Shown here one piece after another: positions 1 through 9,039 of a stretch of DNA of 64,000 nt (positions within the stretch are counted from its first letter, which is position 1; every line of letters starts with the position of its first letter). A program made the translations under genes and the position numbers. Location of the stretch: contig NZ_JACYUG010000003.1 of the NCBI RefSeq assembly GCF_014841615.1, positions 186,001-250,000 on the forward strand. Reading direction: 5' to 3'. The stretch is from Sphingomonas sp. CFBP 8760. GTDB lineage: Bacteria; Pseudomonadota; Alphaproteobacteria; Sphingomonadales; Sphingomonadaceae. The notes under the pieces are model-generated. The model saw only the letters and a program-made list of their open reading frames with translations, was not told the DNA's origin and searched no databases.

Positions 1-824
1 TGGCGCTGGCGATCCTGTTGTGGATGGACCTTGCCAATCCGTATGTCTGGGCGTGCCTGTTCGTGACGCTGGGGTTCGGCGCGATCGGCTTCCTCGACGA
101 TTACGACAAGGTAAGGAAGGCGACGACGGCGGGCGTGCCCGGTCGTGTGCGGCTGCTGCTGGAATTCCTGATCGCCGGGATCGCGGCGTGGATCATCATG
201 CGCCAGAACGGCACCGGCCTGTACCTGCCCTTCACCAACCGCATGTATATCGAACTCTGGTATTTCTACCCGCTGTTCGCCGCGTTCACGATCGTCGCCT
301 TCGGCAACGCGGTGAACCTGACCGACGGGCTCGATGGCCTCGCGACGATGCCGGTCATCATCGCCAGCGTTGCGCTGATGGTCATCGTCTATCTGGCCGG
401 CAATGCGAAGTTCGCGGATTATCTGGGCATCCAGCATGTGCCGGGCGCGGGTGAGCTGGCGATCTTCTGCGGCGCGGTCGTGGGGGCGGGGCTTGCCTTC
501 CTATGGTTCAACGCCCCCCCCGCGGCGGTCTTCATGGGCGACACCGGCAGCCTCGCGCTCGGCGGAGCGCTCGGCACCATCGCGGTGGTCGCGCATCACG
601 AGATCGTGCTGGGCATCATCGGCGGCTTGTTCGTGGTCGAGGCGCTGAGCGTCATCATCCAGGTGTTCTTCTACAAGCGCACCGGCCGCCGCGTGTTCCG
701 CATGGCGCCGATCCACCATCATTTCGAACAGCTCGGCTGGTCGGAACCGACCGTGGTGATCCGCTTCTGGATCATCGCCTTCGTGCTGGCGCTGGCCGGC
801 CTGTCGACGTTGAAGCTGCGGTGA
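1..824 (+). CDS. mraY: MraY, phospho-MurNAc-pentapeptide transferase (5' truncated by window edge)
   Basis: Integral membrane enzyme that transfers phospho-MurNAc-pentapeptide from UDP to undecaprenyl phosphate, making lipid I. The reading frame is already open at the first bases, so the first roughly 90 residues lie outside the window (family length about 360). Visible family motifs are FLDDYDK near the start, the Asp-rich [12 protein letters not shown] segment, and HHHFEQLGW near the C-terminus, with several hydrophobic helices between. It is the first gene seen of a dcw cluster, and its stop overlaps the GTG start of murD. Identity is secure; only the N-terminus is unknown. Confidence 0.96.
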   Translation, partial: ALAILLWMDLANPYVWACLFVTLGFGAIGFLDDYDKVRKATTAGVPGRVRLLLEFLIAGIAAWIIMRQNGTGLYLPFTNRMYIELWYFYPLFAAFTIVAFGNAVNLTDGLDGLATMPVIIASVALMVIVYLAGNAKFADYLGIQHVPGAGELAIFCGAVVGAGLAFLWFNAPPAAVFMGDTGSLALGGALGTIAVVAHHEIVLGIIGGLFVVEALSVIIQVFFYKRTGRRVFRMAPIHHHFEQLGWSEPTVVIRFWIIAFVLALAGLSTLKLR

Positions 825-2119
825 TCGTCGCACGTGAATGGGCGGGCCGGCGCTATGCCGTGCTGGGGCTGGCGCGTTCCGGCACGGCGACGGTCGCCGC
901 GCTCGAAGCGGGCGGGGCCGACGTGACGGCATGGGATACCGATGAGGCGCGGCGTCAGCCGTTCGTGCGCGAAACGGTGGATGCGGGCACGCTGACGCTT
1001 GCCCCGCTCGACGACGTGACGGGTTTCGACGCGCTGGTGGTGTCGCCCGGGGTGCCGCTCAACACCCATCCGCTGGCGGACAAGGCGCGCGCGGCGGGGG
1101 TGCCGATCATCGGCGATATCGAACTGTTCGCGCAGGCCCGCGCGGACCTGCCGCCGCACAAGGTCGTCGGCATCACCGGCACCAACGGCAAATCGACCAC
1201 CACCGCGCTGGTGAAGCATCTGTGCGACACCGCCGACATCCCGGCGCTGATGGGCGGCAATATCGGACTGCCGATCCTCGAACAGGTGCCGCTGCCGGCG
1301 GGCGGCGTCTATGTGCTGGAACTGTCCAGCTACCAGATCGACCTGACGCAAAGCCTCGACTGCGACGTCGCGGTGCTGCTCAACGTCACGCCCGACCATC
1401 TCGACCGGTATGACGGGTTCGACGCCTATGCCGCGTCCAAGGCGCGGCTGTTCGCGATGCAGTCGCCGGGCCACGACGCGGTGATCGGCATCGGCGACGC
1501 CCCCTCCGCCGCGATCGCCCGTTCGCTGTCGGCACGCGGCGAGCATCTGACCAAGATCGCGCCTGGCGTCTGCATGGACCAGCGCGGCTGGCCGTCGTTG
1601 CAGGGACCGCACAACGCGCAGAACGCGCTCGCCGCCATCGCCGTCGCGCGCGCGCTGGGGATCGCGGAGGCGGATATCGACCGTGGCCTCGCCAGCTTCG
1701 CCGGCCTGCCGCACCGGATGGAGCGGGTCGCGACGATCGGCGGGGTCGCCTTCGTCAACGATTCCAAGGCGACCAACCCCGACAGCGCCGCCCCCGCGCT
1801 CGCCGCCTTCCCGCGCATCCACTGGATCGTCGGTGGCAAGCCCAAGGGCGACGACCTGAGCGCCTGCGCGCCGCATTTCGATCACGTCGTCCACGCCTAT
1901 ACGATCGGGGAGGCGGGGCCGCGCTTCGCGGAGGTACTGGCTCCGCACCTGCCCGTCGATCGTCTCGACACGCTGGCTGCCGCCGTGGCAGCGGCGGCGG
2001 CGGCGGCACAGCCCGGCGAGGTGGTGCTGCTGTCCCCGGCCTGCGCCAGTTTCGACCAGTTCCGCGATTATGAGGAGCGTGGCGCCGCGTTCGTGCGCGC
2101 GGTGGAGGCGCTGGCATGA
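821..2119 (+). CDS. murD: MurD, UDP-N-acetylmuramoyl-L-alanine--D-glutamate ligase
   Basis: Cytoplasmic Mur ligase adding D-Glu to UDP-MurNAc-L-Ala. The 432-aa protein has the ATP-binding [10 protein letters not shown] loop at about residue 116, the [11 protein letters not shown] segment, and the C-terminal ligase domain. I chose the GTG at 821, which overlaps the mraY stop (GTGA) and gives the usual N-terminus leading into a Rossmann-like AVLGLARSG segment. The open frame extends further upstream, but that part is out-of-frame mraY sequence. The gene ends in an ATGA overlap with ftsW, which indicates translational coupling. Confidence 0.96.
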   Translation: MIVAREWAGRRYAVLGLARSGTATVAALEAGGADVTAWDTDEARRQPFVRETVDAGTLTLAPLDDVTGFDALVVSPGVPLNTHPLADKARAAGVPIIGDIELFAQARADLPPHKVVGITGTNGKSTTTALVKHLCDTADIPALMGGNIGLPILEQVPLPAGGVYVLELSSYQIDLTQSLDCDVAVLLNVTPDHLDRYDGFDAYAASKARLFAMQSPGHDAVIGIGDAPSAAIARSLSARGEHLTKIAPGVCMDQRGWPSLQGPHNAQNALAAIAVARALGIAEADIDRGLASFAGLPHRMERVATIGGVAFVNDSKATNPDSAAPALAAFPRIHWIVGGKPKGDDLSACAPHFDHVVHAYTIGEAGPRFAEVLAPHLPVDRLDTLAAAVAAAAAAAQPGEVVLLSPACASFDQFRDYEERGAAFVRAVEALA

Positions 2120-3363
2120 CCGACGTTCGCGCAGGGGCCGGACCGGCTGCGGGCGGCAAGGGCGCCCGCCTGATCGCACAGGTGAAGAAGCGCGGCGGGC
2201 GCGGCGATCGCTCGCCGCTCGGCACGTGGTTCTGGGATATCGACCGGATGCTGCTGCTGCTGACGCTGTTCCTGATCGCGATCGGGCTGATCGCGGTGGC
2301 GGCGGCCAGCCCGGCGTCGGCGGTCCGTTATTCGGGCGACAAGCACAAGATCGCGCCGCTCTATTATTTCTGGCGGCAGTTGATGTGGGTCGGCGTGTCG
2401 TTGCCGGTGATGATCGTCGTGTCGATGCTGCCGGTCACCATGGCGCGGCGGCTGGCGGTGTCGGGGGCGATCCTGTTCGCGGTGCTGCTGGCGCTGACCC
2501 CGCTGTTCGGGGTGGAGGTGAATGGCGCGAAACGCTGGATCGGCTATGGCTTCGCGCAGTTCCAGCCATCGGAATTCCTGAAACCGCTGTTCATCGTCAC
2601 CATCGCGTGGCTGTTGTCGCTGAAGGCGAAGGATCAGGAACTGCCGACGGTCCTCATCACCGGGGCGATCACGGCCGGCATCGCGGTCACGCTGATGCTG
2701 CAACCCGATTTCGGGCAGACGGTGGTGTTCTGCGCGGTGTGGATGGCGCTGCTGATGATCGCGGGCACGCCGACGAAGGTGCTGGTCGGGCTGGCCTCGC
2801 TCGCCCCCGCCGGGCTGGTCGCGGGCTATCTGTTCTACAGCACCGCGCGCCAGCGAATCGACGCGTTCCTGTTTCCTGGCACCGACGGCGAGGGCGCGGC
2901 CGACCATTTTCAGGTCGATGCCGCGCACCGCACGCTGACCGCGGGTGGCTGGACCGGCACCGGCCCCGGCGCGGGTGCTGCCAAATTCGGCCTGCCGGAG
3001 GCGCATACCGATTACATCTTCTCCGTGATCGGTGAGGAATTCGGGCTGATCGCCTGCGCGGTGATCGCGGTGGTGTTCCTCGCCATCGTCGTGCGGGTGT
3101 TCGTCAAGCTGCTGGACGAGCAGGACGAATTCAAGCTGCTCGCCGCCTCCGGCCTCGCCACCCAGTTCGGGATGCAGGCCTTCATCTCGATGGCGGTCAA
3201 CACCGGCATGGCGCCGTCCAAGGGGATGACGCTGCCGTTCATCAGCTATGGCGGATCGTCGATGATCGCGTTGTCGATCGGCATGGGCTTGCTGCTGGCG
3301 TTCACCCGGCGCAATCCGTTCCTGACGCGGTCGCCTTATGTGGTCCGCTGGAGCGGCGAATGA
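2116..3363 (+). CDS. ftsW: FtsW, SEDS-family septal peptidoglycan glycosyltransferase
   Basis: Polytopic SEDS protein that polymerises lipid II at the septum together with a class B PBP. It has 415 aa and about ten hydrophobic segments after a basic cytoplasmic N-terminus of about 45 residues. The conserved GLPEAHTDYIFSVIGEE stretch lies at about residue 292 and the TLPFISYGGSS motif near the C-terminus, both SEDS signatures. Position between murD and murG favours FtsW over RodA. It starts with an ATGA overlap with murD and ends in another with murG. Confidence 0.95.
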   Translation: MTDVRAGAGPAAGGKGARLIAQVKKRGGRGDRSPLGTWFWDIDRMLLLLTLFLIAIGLIAVAAASPASAVRYSGDKHKIAPLYYFWRQLMWVGVSLPVMIVVSMLPVTMARRLAVSGAILFAVLLALTPLFGVEVNGAKRWIGYGFAQFQPSEFLKPLFIVTIAWLLSLKAKDQELPTVLITGAITAGIAVTLMLQPDFGQTVVFCAVWMALLMIAGTPTKVLVGLASLAPAGLVAGYLFYSTARQRIDAFLFPGTDGEGAADHFQVDAAHRTLTAGGWTGTGPGAGAAKFGLPEAHTDYIFSVIGEEFGLIACAVIAVVFLAIVVRVFVKLLDEQDEFKLLAASGLATQFGMQAFISMAVNTGMAPSKGMTLPFISYGGSSMIALSIGMGLLLAFTRRNPFLTRSPYVVRWSGE

Positions 3364-4499
3364 CGAAGCATTACGTATTGGCGGCCGGGGGCACCGGCGG
3401 GCACATGGTCCCCGCCGCCGCGCTGGCGACGGAACTGACCCGGCGCGGCCATCATGTCGCCCTGGTGTCGGATGCGCGCGGCGTGCGCTTTCCCGGTCTG
3501 TTCGACGGCATCCAGACGCATGTCCTGCCCGCCGGGCGGTTCGCGGGCGGGCCGCTCGGCTATGCCAAGGCGCTGCGTGAGATGTGGCGCGGGCGGGCGA
3601 TGGCGCGGCAACTGTACCGTGACGCGCGCCCGGCGGCGGTGATCGGCTTCGGCGGCTATCCGGCGATGCCCGCGCTGCTGGCGGCGTTCGCGGCGGGTAT
3701 CCCGACGGCGGTGCATGAACAGAACGCGGTGCTGGGCCGGGTAAACCGCCTCGTCGCGCGCCGGGTCGATGCGATCGCCACCTCCTACGACCGGACCGAG
3801 CGCCTGCCGGACAAGCTGGCCGGCAAGACCCACCTCGTCGGCAATCCCGTGCGCGAGGCGGTGCTGGCACTGCGCGCTCGCCCCTATCCGCTGCTGGAGG
3901 AGGACAGTATCTTCCGCGTCCTCGTCACCGGTGGCAGCCAGGGGGCGAGCATCCTGAGCAAGGTGGTGCCCGCCGGGCTCGCGATGCTGCCGCCCGCGTT
4001 CCGCCGCCGGTTGCAGGTGACGCATCAGGCGCGGATCGAGGATATCGACGCCGCCCGCGCGCTCTATGCCGAACACCAGATCGCCGCCGATCTCGCCACC
4101 TATCTGCCCGACATGCCCGAACAGCTGGCATGGGCGCATGTCGTGATCGGCCGCGCCGGCGCCTCGACCATCGCCGAACTGACCGCGGCGGGCCGCCCCG
4201 CCATCCTCGTCCCCCTCGCCACCGCGACCGACGATCACCAGACCGCCAATGCGCGCGAGATGACCGCGATCGGCGGCGCGCGCACCATCCCCCAATCCCG
4301 CTTCACCGCGGTCGAACTGGCCAAGCAGATGCAGAAACTCGGGCTCGATCCCGTCGCCCTCGAAAACGCCGCCGGTCGCGCGCGCAGCATCGGCCGGCCC
4401 GATGCGGTGAGCGACCTCGCCGATCTGGTCGAAAGCCTCGATGCGCCGCCCGCGCGCCTGCCGGTGCCACGGCGCCAGCAGAAGGCGGCGTTCGCATGA
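3360..4499 (+). CDS. murG: MurG, undecaprenyl-PP-MurNAc-pentapeptide GlcNAc transferase
   Basis: GT28 glycosyltransferase on the cytoplasmic face of the inner membrane, converting lipid I to lipid II with UDP-GlcNAc. The 379-aa protein begins with the Gly-rich AAGGTGGHMVPA loop (residues about 7-18). It carries the HEQNAVLGR segment and the C-terminal donor-binding motif GRAGASTIAEL at about residue 263. Start by ATGA overlap with ftsW. Its stop opens the triplicated 17-bp element that precedes murC. Confidence 0.96.
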   Translation: MTKHYVLAAGGTGGHMVPAAALATELTRRGHHVALVSDARGVRFPGLFDGIQTHVLPAGRFAGGPLGYAKALREMWRGRAMARQLYRDARPAAVIGFGGYPAMPALLAAFAAGIPTAVHEQNAVLGRVNRLVARRVDAIATSYDRTERLPDKLAGKTHLVGNPVREAVLALRARPYPLLEEDSIFRVLVTGGSQGASILSKVVPAGLAMLPPAFRRRLQVTHQARIEDIDAARALYAEHQIAADLATYLPDMPEQLAWAHVVIGRAGASTIAELTAAGRPAILVPLATATDDHQTANAREMTAIGGARTIPQSRFTAVELAKQMQKLGLDPVALENAAGRARSIGRPDAVSDLADLVESLDAPPARLPVPRRQQKAAFA

Positions 4500-4546
4500 A
4501 AGGGATGGGCGCATGAAGGGGATGGGCGCATGAGGGGCGTGGCAAC
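4496..4546 (+). repeat. 17-bp tandem triplication forming two coupled six-codon mini-ORFs ahead of murC
   Basis: Three near-copies with a 17-bp period begin at ATG 4496, 4513 and 4530; the third is the murC start and has diverged after about 8 bases. Copy 1 reads ATG AAA GGG ATG GGC GCA TGA, whose stop overlaps the ATG of copy 2. Copy 2 again encodes MKGMGA, and its stop overlaps the murC ATG. The ATGA junction has therefore been duplicated twice. Each unit also carries a purine-rich GGGGATGGG-like stretch that could act as a Shine-Dalgarno sequence. Whether the hexapeptides are translated is unknown. Confidence 0.8.
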
Positions 4547-5963
4547 CGACATCGGCACGATCCACTTCGTCGGGATCGGCGGCATCGGCATGTCCGGGAT
4601 CGCGGAGGTGATGAAGAACCTCGGCTACCGCGTGCAGGGGTCCGACGTGGCGGAGGGCTATGTCGTGCAGGGGCTGCGCGACAAGGGCATTCCCGTGGCG
4701 ATCGGCCATGCCGCCGCCAACATCGGTGATGCCGCCGTCGTCGTCACCTCGACCGCGATCGTCCGCTCCAACCCGGAGGTGGAGGCCGCGCTGGAGCGGC
4801 GTGTCCCCGTCGTCCGCCGGGCGGAGATGCTCGCCGAACTGATGCGGCTGAAATCGACCGTCGCGGTGGCGGGCACCCACGGCAAGACGACGACGACCTC
4901 GATGATCGCCGCGCTGCTCGATGCCGGCGGGGTCGACCCCACCGTCATCAACGGCGGCATCATCAACAGCTACGGCTCGAACGCCCGGCTCGGCGCGTCC
5001 GACTGGATGGTGGTGGAGGCGGACGAGAGCGACGGCAGCTTCCTGCGCCTCGACGGCACCATCGCGGTCGTGACCAACATCGATCCCGAGCATCTCGACC
5101 ATTACGGATCGTTCGACGCGGTGAAGGACGCCTTCGTCGAATTCGTCGAGAACGTGCCCTTCTACGGTGCGGCGCTGCTCTGCCTCGATCATCCGGAGGT
5201 GCAGAACATCCTGCCGCGCGTGCGCGACCGCCGCGTCGTCACCTATGGCTTCTCCGCGCAGGCGGACGTGCGCGGCGTGAACGTCACGCCGGTACCGGGC
5301 GGCAATCGTTTCGAATGCATCGTCCGCGCCCGTGACGGCGCGACCAGGTCGATCGAGGGAATCGAACTGCCGATGCCGGGCCGCCACAACGTCCAGAACG
5401 CGCTCGCCGCGATCGGCGTCGCGCTGGAAATGGGCATCCCCGATGCGGTGATCCAGCAGGGCTTCGGCCAGTTCGGCGGGGTCAAGCGCCGCTTCACCAA
5501 CGTCGGCAGCGTCGCGGTGGGCGACGGCCATGCCACGGTGATCGACGATTACGGCCACCACCCCGTCGAAATCCGCGCGGTGCTGGCCGCCGCGCGCGAA
5601 GGGGTAGAGAACCGGGTGATCGCGGTCGTCCAGCCGCACCGCTATTCGCGGCTCGGCAACCTGATGGAGGAGTTCCAGACCGCGTTCAACGATGCCGATC
5701 GCGTGCTGGTGACCCCGGTCTATGCGGCAGGCGAAACGCCGGTTGAGGGCGTCGATGCCGAGGCGCTGGTCGCGGGATTGAAGCGGCGCGGCCATCGCCA
5801 TGCCGGCGTCGTCGCCGATGCCGATGCGCTGGCCGACGAACTGGCGGGCACGATCGCGGCGGGGGACATGATCGTCTGCCTGGGCGCGGGCGACATCACC
5901 AAATGGGCCGCCGGCCTCGCGCGGGCGATCGCAGACAAACGGCAAGAGGGAGCATCATCATGA
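4530..5963 (+). CDS. murC: MurC, UDP-N-acetylmuramate--L-alanine ligase
   Basis: First Mur ligase of the pathway, adding L-Ala to UDP-MurNAc in the cytoplasm. The 477-aa product has the N-terminal dinucleotide-like [13 protein letters not shown] motif at about residues 12-24, the ATP loop [13 protein letters not shown] at about 111, the [11 protein letters not shown] segment, and the [10 protein letters not shown] motif of the C-terminal domain. I chose ATG 4530 because upstream ATGs at 4496 and 4513 are out of frame and end after six codons. It ends in an ATGA overlap with the next small gene. Confidence 0.96.
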   Translation: MRGVATDIGTIHFVGIGGIGMSGIAEVMKNLGYRVQGSDVAEGYVVQGLRDKGIPVAIGHAAANIGDAAVVVTSTAIVRSNPEVEAALERRVPVVRRAEMLAELMRLKSTVAVAGTHGKTTTTSMIAALLDAGGVDPTVINGGIINSYGSNARLGASDWMVVEADESDGSFLRLDGTIAVVTNIDPEHLDHYGSFDAVKDAFVEFVENVPFYGAALLCLDHPEVQNILPRVRDRRVVTYGFSAQADVRGVNVTPVPGGNRFECIVRARDGATRSIEGIELPMPGRHNVQNALAAIGVALEMGIPDAVIQQGFGQFGGVKRRFTNVGSVAVGDGHATVIDDYGHHPVEIRAVLAAAREGVENRVIAVVQPHRYSRLGNLMEEFQTAFNDADRVLVTPVYAAGETPVEGVDAEALVAGLKRRGHRHAGVVADADALADELAGTIAAGDMIVCLGAGDITKWAAGLARAIADKRQEGASS

Positions 5964-6160
5964 GCGACTGGTTCAAGGCGTCGATCGACCTTCAGAAGCA
6001 GATGCTCGATGCGCAGAAACAGGCACTCGATTTCGGCAGTCAGGCGACCAAGGCCGGCGACGCGATGGTGCAGGCGCAGGAAGCATCGCGCAAGGCGGCG
6101 GAGGCGAACCTCGCCGCGTGGCAGGCATGGACGCGACTATGGGGCGTCGGTCCTTGGTGA
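5960..6160 (+). CDS. Small helical protein of unknown function embedded in the mur operon
   Basis: A 66-aa product I cannot assign to a family. It starts [12 protein letters not shown] and runs as an almost uninterrupted, Gln/Ala/Lys-rich amphipathic helix, ending in a Trp-rich tail ([14 protein letters not shown]). There is no signal peptide or membrane span. The ATG overlaps the murC stop, and its own stop overlaps a GTG start for murB, so it is translationally coupled on both sides. That supports a real gene. Length and composition would fit a coiled-coil or phasin-like helix, but this is only a resemblance. The location suggests a role in wall synthesis or division. Confidence 0.8.
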   Translation: MSDWFKASIDLQKQMLDAQKQALDFGSQATKAGDAMVQAQEASRKAAEANLAAWQAWTRLWGVGPW

Positions 6161-7053
6161 GCGCGGGCGATGCGCCGATGCCGCCGGTCCGTGGCCGGCT
6201 GACCCGGTCCGCGCCGCTCGCACCGTTGGTGTGGTTCAAGGCGGGCGGCCCGGCGGAATGGCTGTTCGAACCGGCGGATGCGGACGACCTGTCGGCGTTC
6301 CTCGCGGCGCTCGACCCGGCGGTGCCGGTGATGGCGCTGGGCCTCGGCTCCAACCTGATCGTGCGCGACGGCGGCGTGGCGGGGGTGGTGATCCGCCTCG
6401 GCAAGCCGTTCGCCTTCGCCCGCGCGGATGGCGACACGATGATCTGCGGCGGCGGCACCTCCGGTATCCTTGCCGCCTCCACCGCGCGCGACGCGGGGAT
6501 CGCGGGGATCGAGTTCCTGCGCAGCATTCCCGGCACGGTCGGCGGCTTCGTGCGGATGAACGGCGGCGCCTATGGCCGCGAGGTCGCCGATATCCTCGTC
6601 TCCTGCACCGTCGTCGGGCGCGACGGCGCCGTCACGCGGATGGCGGTGGCGGATCTCGACTACACCTACCGCCATTCCGCGCTGCCGGACGGCGCGATCG
6701 TGATCGAGGCGACGGTCCGGGGCACCCCGGGCGATCCCGCCGCGATCCAGGCGGAGATGGACCGCATCGCCGCCGCGCGCGAGGCATCGCAGCCGCTGCG
6801 CGCGAAGACCGGCGGCTCGACCTACAAGAACCCGCCCGGCCACAAGGCATGGGCGCTGATCGACGCCGCCGGCTGTCGCGGCCTGACCCGTGGCGATGCA
6901 CAGGTGTCGGAGAAGCATTGCAATTTCCTGCTCAATCGGGGGAATGCGACCAGCGCCGATATCGAGGCGCTGGGCGAGGATGTCCGGGCACGGGTGCAGG
7001 CGGACAGCGGCGTGACGCTGGAATGGGAAATCCGGCGGGTGGGCATGGCATGA
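6157..7053 (+). CDS. murB: MurB, UDP-N-acetylenolpyruvoylglucosamine reductase
   Basis: FAD enzyme reducing UDP-GlcNAc-enolpyruvate to UDP-MurNAc with NADPH. The FAD-binding GLGSNLIVRDGGVAG segment is at about residue 62, the IPGTVGGFVRMNGGAYG stretch follows, and GGSTYKNP carries the catalytic Ser region; the C-terminus is of normal length. I prefer GTG 6157, which forms a GTGA junction with the upstream stop and gives 298 aa. An in-frame ATG at 6118 would overlap the 66-aa gene by 43 bases and add 13 residues unlike the family. It ends in an ATGA overlap with ddl. Confidence 0.93.
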   Translation: MSAGDAPMPPVRGRLTRSAPLAPLVWFKAGGPAEWLFEPADADDLSAFLAALDPAVPVMALGLGSNLIVRDGGVAGVVIRLGKPFAFARADGDTMICGGGTSGILAASTARDAGIAGIEFLRSIPGTVGGFVRMNGGAYGREVADILVSCTVVGRDGAVTRMAVADLDYTYRHSALPDGAIVIEATVRGTPGDPAAIQAEMDRIAAAREASQPLRAKTGGSTYKNPPGHKAWALIDAAGCRGLTRGDAQVSEKHCNFLLNRGNATSADIEALGEDVRARVQADSGVTLEWEIRRVGMA

Positions 7054-8021
7054 CGGAGTTTGGTGTGGCTGACGCGGTGTCCTCTCCCCTTCACATCGTG
7101 GTGCTGATGGGCGGCTGGTCCGCCGAGCGGTCGGTCTCGCTGCAATCGGGCGCGGGCGTCGCCGATGCGCTGGAATCGCGCGGCCACCGCGTCACCCGGA
7201 TCGATATGGGCCGCGACGTCGCCGCGCGGCTGGCGGCGGCACAGCCCGACCTCGTCTTCAACGCGCTGCACGGCACGCCGGGGGAAGACGGCAGCGTGCA
7301 GGGCATGATGGACCTGATGGGCCTGCGCTATACGCATAGTGGCCTCGCCACCTCGGTCATCGCGATCGACAAGGTGCTGACCAAGCAGGCGCTGGTGCCG
7401 CATGGCGTGCCGATGCCGGGCGGCCGCATCGTCCGCTCCGCCGACCTGTTCGAGCGCGATCCGCTGCCGCGTCCCTATGTGCTGAAACCCGTCAGCGAAG
7501 GCTCGTCGGTCGGCGTCGCGATCGTGACGGCGGATGGTAACCTTGGCGACCCCATCTCCCGCGATGCCGCCGGCCCCTGGCAGGAATTCGACGAGCTGCT
7601 CGCCGAACCCTATATCCGTGGCCGCGAACTGACGACGGCGGTGCTGGGCAACCGCGCGCTGGGCGTCACCGAACTGATCCCGAAGAACGGCTGGTACGAT
7701 TTCGATGCGAAATACACCGATGGCCTGACCGAACATGTCTGCCCCGCGCGCATCCCGGACGAAATCGCCGATGCGTGCAAGGCGCTGGCGCTGGAGGCGC
7801 ATCGCCTGCTCGGCTGCAAGGGGGCCAGCCGGTCCGACTTCCGCTGGGACGACGAGCGCGGCGTCGACGGGCTGTTCCTGCTGGAGGTGAACACCCAGCC
7901 CGGCATGACCCCGCTCAGCCTCGTGCCCGAACAGGCGCGTCATGTCGGGATGGATTACGCCACGCTAGTACAGGCGATCGTCGACGAGGCGATGGCGGGC
8001 GTCGAGGTGGGCGCGGGATGA
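7050..8021 (+). CDS. ddl: D-alanine--D-alanine ligase
   Basis: ATP-grasp ligase producing D-Ala-D-Ala for the pentapeptide stem. The 323-aa protein begins after a short leader with HIVVLMGGWSAERSVSLQSG. It has the FNALHGTPGEDGSVQGMM segment and KPVSEGSSVGV ATP-binding region, and ends with the metal-binding EVNTQPGMTPLSL motif at about residue 279. Start and stop are both in ATGA overlaps with murB and ftsQ. The length matches DdlB-type enzymes of dcw clusters. Confidence 0.95.
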   Translation: MTEFGVADAVSSPLHIVVLMGGWSAERSVSLQSGAGVADALESRGHRVTRIDMGRDVAARLAAAQPDLVFNALHGTPGEDGSVQGMMDLMGLRYTHSGLATSVIAIDKVLTKQALVPHGVPMPGGRIVRSADLFERDPLPRPYVLKPVSEGSSVGVAIVTADGNLGDPISRDAAGPWQEFDELLAEPYIRGRELTTAVLGNRALGVTELIPKNGWYDFDAKYTDGLTEHVCPARIPDEIADACKALALEAHRLLGCKGASRSDFRWDDERGVDGLFLLEVNTQPGMTPLSLVPEQARHVGMDYATLVQAIVDEAMAGVEVGAG

Positions 8022-9010
8022 GCCGCACGATCAAGCGTGGCGCCCCGCCCAAGCGCCCCGCGCCGCGCCGCAAGCAGCCGGTGAAAAAGGTGCCGCTGCT
8101 CGACCGCGTCGTCGCGCGCCTGCCCGTCAGCGAACAGACGCTGCGCCGCGTAGTCACCTGGGCGATCACCGGCACCACCGGCGCGGTCGTGGTCGCAGCG
8201 GCGGTGTGGATCGGCATCCCCGGCATGGTCGGCGCCGCGCTGGCCGAGACGGCGGGGCAGGCGGGGTTCCGCGTCGAGCAGATCGAGATCACCGGCCTGC
8301 GGCGGATGGACCGGATGACCGTCTATGCCGTCGCGCTAGACCAGCGCAGCCGGGCGATGCCGCTGGTCGATCTGGAAGGGGTGCGGCAGAACCTGCTGCG
8401 CTACGGCTGGATCGCGGACGCGCACGTCTCGCGCCGGCTGCCCGATACGCTGCTGGTCGATATCGTCGAGCGGACCCCGGCGGCGGTGTGGCAGGATCGT
8501 GGACAGCTGATGCTGATCGATGCGCAGGGCGTGATGCTGGAACCGGTGCGCCCCGATGCGGTGCCGGCGTTGCCCTTGGTGATAGGCCCGGGGGCGGACC
8601 GGCAGGAGGCGAGCTATCAGGCGCTGCTCGCCGCCGCGCCCTCGCTCAAACCCCGTATCCGTGCCGCCACCTGGATCGGCAACCGCCGCTGGGACCTGAC
8701 CTTCGACAGCGGCGAGGTGCTGGCCCTGCCGGAGGATGACGCCGCCCGCGCGCTGGTCCGCTTCGCCGATCTCGACGGGGCACGGCCGCTGCTGGGGCGC
8801 GGCTGGCTGCGCTTCGACATGCGCGACCCCGCGAAGCTGGTTGCGCGAAAGCCCGGAATGAATCAGAACCATGCATTGGCCGATCCCGCCAAGGTCGGCG
8901 ACGGGACCGAACCCGCGCAGGTCGGGTCCGATCCCGGCAGCGCGGCCACACCTGCCCCGGTCGGCGGCGGGGCCGAAACGGGCGGCGACACGGGCGGCGC
9001 CGAAGGCTAG
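8018..9010 (+). CDS. ftsQ: FtsQ, divisome POTRA protein
   Basis: Bitopic inner-membrane protein linking FtsA/FtsZ-side and periplasmic division proteins. The 330-aa product has a basic cytoplasmic tail of about 45 residues, one membrane span (about 46-68), and a POTRA domain from about residue 83 (FRVEQIEITGL ... VRQNLLRYGWIADAHVSRRLPDTL). The beta domain follows. A Gly/Pro/Ala-rich tail of about 45 residues after the beta domain is disordered and probably variable. Start by ATGA overlap with ddl; ftsA follows after 29 bases. Confidence 0.93.
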   Translation: MSRTIKRGAPPKRPAPRRKQPVKKVPLLDRVVARLPVSEQTLRRVVTWAITGTTGAVVVAAAVWIGIPGMVGAALAETAGQAGFRVEQIEITGLRRMDRMTVYAVALDQRSRAMPLVDLEGVRQNLLRYGWIADAHVSRRLPDTLLVDIVERTPAAVWQDRGQLMLIDAQGVMLEPVRPDAVPALPLVIGPGADRQEASYQALLAAAPSLKPRIRAATWIGNRRWDLTFDSGEVLALPEDDAARALVRFADLDGARPLLGRGWLRFDMRDPAKLVARKPGMNQNHALADPAKVGDGTEPAQVGSDPGSAATPAPVGGGAETGGDTGGAEG

Positions 9011-9039
9011 GGTGCCGATACGGTTGGGGGTTTGAGGCA

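Noticed and set aside
719..3870. Long minus-strand frames opposite murD, ftsW and murG
   Set aside because: They lie wholly within conserved genes on the other strand and encode Arg/His-rich sequence typical of antisense frames.
6118..6156. ATG 6118 as murB start
   Set aside because: It would overlap the upstream gene by 43 bases and add residues unlike MurB; GTG 6157 forms the operon's usual overlap.
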